A DNA stretch of 8,000 nt from Candidatus Thorarchaeota archaeon (GTDB lineage: Archaea > Asgardarchaeota > Thorarchaeia > Thorarchaeales > Thorarchaeaceae): NCBI GenBank assembly GCA_004524595.1, contig SDOA01000156.1, positions 1-8,000 on the forward strand, given 5' to 3'. Shown piece after piece: positions 6,701-8,000 of this stretch; position 1 is the first letter of the stretch, and every line of letters starts with the position of its first letter. The translations under genes and the position numbers were made by a program. The notes beneath the pieces were generated by a model. It saw only the letters and a list, made by a program, of their open reading frames with translations, did no database searches and was not told the origin of the DNA.

Positions 6701-8000
6701 TTCATAAGCTGGAATTATGTACAGGATCTAAAGTTAGGATTGACTGGTGGCCCTCTCTCTACAACTGCTACCTTTAATATTGGCGATTCCATGAAGTTCC
6801 TCGCAACGACTCCAACCATTCAGGGAGCTAATGTAGGACTTGTTCTAACAGACCCTACAGGATCAATTTGGTATTCAGGATCGAATACTACTGTTTCTGG
6901 TCCCTCCCATAAGTTTTCCTCATTTCAGTATAGAAAGGACTTCCAAATCTCGTCGAGTGTTGTTTACGCTAATGTTATTGATTTTCCAATTGCGCTCGAT
7001 TTCACAGATGCAGACTTGCATGATGTGAATAAAGTCCGTGCAGATGGTTCTGACATCATGTTTGCAATGGGGAGCACAATCCTGGCACATGAGATTGAAT
7101 ATTTCAAACAGGATTATACCATTTCGACTGCTCGATTTACTGGGTGGGTGAAAGCAAATCTGTCTGCATCCTCCACAAATATCATCACAATGTACTATGG
7201 TAACCCAGTAGTAGATAATCTTGAGAATCCTGCGGCTGTCTGGAGTTCTGGTTTTGATGCTGTGTGGCACCTTGGTGAAGATGTTATTGATGAGGGCTCT
7301 GGTGCTATCCATTATGATGCTACAGGAAATGGTTACAATGGTATTCAACATGGAAATGTAGAGACCTTGACAGCAAGGATCGGTTATGCCCAGAATTTTG
7401 ATGGTAATGACTACATCTCTATTGATGAGAATCTTGCTCCTACTGGTGATGTAATGATCACTGGCTGGTTTAGACTTCCCACTCAACACACCATAGAATC
7501 AACTAATACAAAAGTAATATTGGAAAAATATTTTGACCCTGATTATAATATGGCAATTGCCCTTGTTGGTACTGATTATGGGCATCCGACTGTTCCAGCT
7601 GGAACACTTGTCTTTAAGGCTGAGAGTTCAACTGATGGTTCAATTTACAAATGGACAACCCGTAATAATTGGCCAGCTGGTTGGTACTATATTGGTTGTT
7701 ATCTTAATCACGATAATCCATCAGGAAACCAGATTTTTATTGGGTCCACATCTGCAGGTTGGGATACTGACCCTGCACAATCTGGAAGTCCATCTCTAGC
7801 CGATCTGAATTTTATCGAGGAGTGGCAACTCGGAGGAGGTGACTATGACTCAGGTAGTACTGGTCAAGGTTGGTTTACAGGAGTATTAGACGAATGGCGA
7901 GTAGCATCTGTTACACAGGCAAGAACAACTGGGTGGCTTCAAACTGAGTGGAGAAATCAAGCTAATCCATCCACATTTGCTCAGATTCAATCAGAGATGA
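3695..8000 (+). CDS. Giant secreted surface protein with duplicated DUF2341 + LamG-like modules (C-terminus beyond window)
   Basis: One uninterrupted frame of 1435 codons, open at the right edge. It starts MRKNVILCISLVVLFMLP, a signal peptide (basic n-region, hydrophobic 5-17, likely cleavage near 24-25, no lipobox), so the protein is exported. Visible order: beta-rich region (about 44-115); a jelly-roll, galactose-binding-like region (about 115-305, opening NGNL and closing YIDNIELDLV, as CBM-like domains do); a DNRLRE/CBM96-like domain (309-524); DUF2341 copy 1 (533-650); LamG-like copy 1 (656-869); a beta-rich linker (870-1076); DUF2341 copy 2 (1077-1200); LamG-like copy 2 (1207 onward). 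No catalytic motif is seen, so adhesion or glycan binding is the likeliest role. Several N-x-S/T sequons suit surface glycosylation. The membrane or S-layer anchor must lie downstream. The start rests on GGAGG 10 bases upstream and the signal peptide. Codon use resembles the neighbours and shows no sign of transfer. Confidence 0.9.
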   Translation, partial: MRKNVILCISLVVLFMLPMTTPLSGNEEVSGILPLLTPYDAGYSVSDINDPSTGSGLPLDVSINGVVSNVGEGSMTITSTSSGTSSVTLTDGWSGSNLQAQIETLSWRAEDVLENGNLNLYHNELFIVTSDSAQNDDIVQVPNRWTIIKNVPDDNPHPLHGFYELDSDPNGIGSRGVFVEAQFTTSYDATPTDEIYISQMVSMPYRELYSADVTFNYYVTSSSTMNDKVHLFVRFGEHTTKFHVFESGDTTNTWLTATVSIPASSITGTSRNALLFDIGLATDESVTQTSSSNAYAYIDNIELDLVIRPFPEQVNLNANGTLVWGYKTGSVYPYVPDDANRDCYDAPNIGIDFDGYGNDGGLGVGMYDGSGQYIPVSVFQTGLQFPLDLPDGAIVTSAYLEVEAMLGSNPPLSGMRIYVAEEVNVAAFTSGLPSLEDRYNWLETSVDWSLNSWVTNQPTRYRSPDMAGQVQWIISQSGWSSGNYIALMLDLMYVDYYQRWNDIKGTSHFNDQNRARLFVEYIVPETEDHVISFNYQKDITIDHLDVVSDLSNFPVLIDIVDADLKSHVFSNGDDIAFTIDGVHVEHEIELYNPSYSETHAHLIAWVKVPELSSSTDTVITMHYGCANAPSGLGAGVWSDYAVVHHLNDDPTDTQYDSTAYNYDGTSYGGLSTSNLVSGQIGYGIDFDGTDDVISVGQIYTDDWIQFTMSAWVSHDGSGSQEWDDRIFSKAPTTTVSTCIMHLAIDQTGKMRVRLSTDGTGGSAASSLDSTSTPSDFDWHLLTWTWSASTEMIYLYVDGQPDGSFAKDGDSVANSDIMWIIANWEVGTSNTRHFDGKIDEIRLRPSVVSAAWVATEYNNQYNPSSFYSVGSEESNTDTWSDAGSTSLVFTTSSPTAVTLDVNLTMDISGEGQTLDENLNPGTSYYIESGSEIVNWTAKVMVSPPAGATSMGFNVAYPMAEWRPTSVLNPFNVVKANPSDWTYQAGTLTINAASIDYWGIWTLKFISWNYVQDLKLGLTGGPLSTTATFNIGDSMKFLATTPTIQGANVGLVLTDPTGSIWYSGSNTTVSGPSHKFSSFQYRKDFQISSSVVYANVIDFPIALDFTDADLHDVNKVRADGSDIMFAMGSTILAHEIEYFKQDYTISTARFTGWVKANLSASSTNIITMYYGNPVVDNLENPAAVWSSGFDAVWHLGEDVIDEGSGAIHYDATGNGYNGIQHGNVETLTARIGYAQNFDGNDYISIDENLAPTGDVMITGWFRLPTQHTIESTNTKVILEKYFDPDYNMAIALVGTDYGHPTVPAGTLVFKAESSTDGSIYKWTTRNNWPAGWYYIGCYLNHDNPSGNQIFIGSTSAGWDTDPAQSGSPSLADLNFIEEWQLGGGDYDSGSTGQGWFTGVLDEWRVASVTQARTTGWLQTEWRNQANPSTFAQIQSEM
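4619..5266 (+). other. DNRLRE/CBM96-like domain within the giant protein
   Basis: Residues 309-524. The pattern is LPDGAIVTSAYLEVEA, then IYVAEEVNVAAF, a W-rich middle (VDWSLNSWVTNQ), SPDMAGQVQWIISQSGWSSGNYIALML, and a closing RARLFVEYIVP. This matches the usual course of DNRLRE-type beta-sandwich domains of secreted proteins: a tail strand-helix PD-x-VQ-x-I, then GW-x-SGN, then a final L-x-V-x-Y strand. It also contains an acidic DFDGYGND stretch that could bind calcium. The domain call is from memory of the family pattern, not a search. Confidence 0.55.
5291..6301 (+). repeat. DUF2341 + LamG-like module, copy 1 (protein level)
   Basis: Residues 533-869. DUF2341 shows FNYQKDITID, LSNFPVLIDIVDADL, NGDDIAFTIDG, HEIELYN, WVKVP and ITMHYG, followed by VWSDYAVVHHLND. 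The LamG-like (concanavalin A-like, Laminin_G_3 type) part shows DSTAYNYDGT, IDFDGTDDVISV, FTMSAWVS, LYVDGQPDG, FDGKIDEIRLRP and WVATEYNNQYNP. It aligns segment by segment with 6923-8000, at low residue identity. Confidence 0.8.
6923..8000 (+). repeat. DUF2341 + LamG-like module, copy 2 (protein level, reaches window edge)
   Basis: Residues 1077-1435. The matching landmarks are FQYRKDFQIS, VIDFPIALDFTDADL, DGSDIMFAMG, HEIEYFK, WVKANL, ITMYYGNP and VWSSGFDAVWHLGED. These are followed by DATGNGYNG, NFDGNDYISID, MITGWFRLP, FTGVLDEWRVA and WLQTEWRNQANP. The first landmark is exactly 544 residues after its copy-1 partner and the LamG FDG is 549 after, so the spacing is kept closely. The nucleotide sequences have diverged too far for recent duplication. 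Confidence 0.8.

Noticed and set aside
6920..7489. Minus-strand open frame of 189 codons, the longest shadow in the giant gene
   Set aside because: It is antisense to DUF2341 copy 2 and the start of LamG copy 2. It has no recognisable domain or convincing ribosome-binding site. The other open frames at 3643-3963, 4187-4423, 4635-4889, 5132-5497, 5851-6060, 6078-6353 and 7533-7799 are rejected for the same reason.
1..8000. CRISPR array, insertion sequence, integrase, toxin-antitoxin or defence system
   Set aside because: No regularly spaced repeats, transposase motifs, terminal inverted repeats or small paired genes were found on either strand.

Overview
This window looks archaeal. It encodes a histone-fold protein closely patterned on HMfA/HMfB, a ThiI without a rhodanese domain but with the CxxC motif of archaeal ThiI, and Shine-Dalgarno-like GGAGG/GTGAT elements with ATG, GTG and TTG starts. 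Base composition is moderately AT-rich by eye (GC in the low 40s). Very large secreted beta-sandwich proteins with DUF2341 and LamG-like domains, together with a tailed histone, would fit an Asgard-type archaeon such as a Thorarchaeota relative. That placement is inference and was not tested against a database.

Layout. A tandem-GNAT acetyltransferase lies on the minus strand (33-1004). It diverges across about 140 bp from thiI (1146-2333, +, TTG start). Three more plus-strand genes follow: a short archaeal histone (2505-2741), a DUF2334/NodB-type polysaccharide deacetylase (2816-3511), and a very large secreted protein that starts at 3695 and is still open at base 8000. That last gene covers more than half the window. 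It has a signal peptide, two N-terminal beta-sandwich regions, a DNRLRE/CBM96-like domain, then DUF2341 + LamG-like, a linker, and a second DUF2341 + LamG-like copy. Every open frame inside it on other frames or the opposite strand is a shadow.

How the genes relate. thiI (tRNA 4-thiouridine), the histone (chromatin) and the acetyltransferase are housekeeping or general genes and need not act together. The deacetylase and the giant surface protein could both concern cell-surface glycans, but they are 183 bp apart and nothing shows co-transcription. The intergenic regions are short (74-183 bp) and hold inverted and direct repeats that look regulatory: an imperfect 9-bp inverted repeat between the divergent genes; a 10-bp-phased direct repeat, AT-rich promoter elements and a small palindrome before the histone; and three consecutive inverted repeats plus a start-codon palindrome before the giant gene. 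No mobile element, CRISPR array, rRNA or tRNA was recognised. No stretch above 300 bases lacks a gene.
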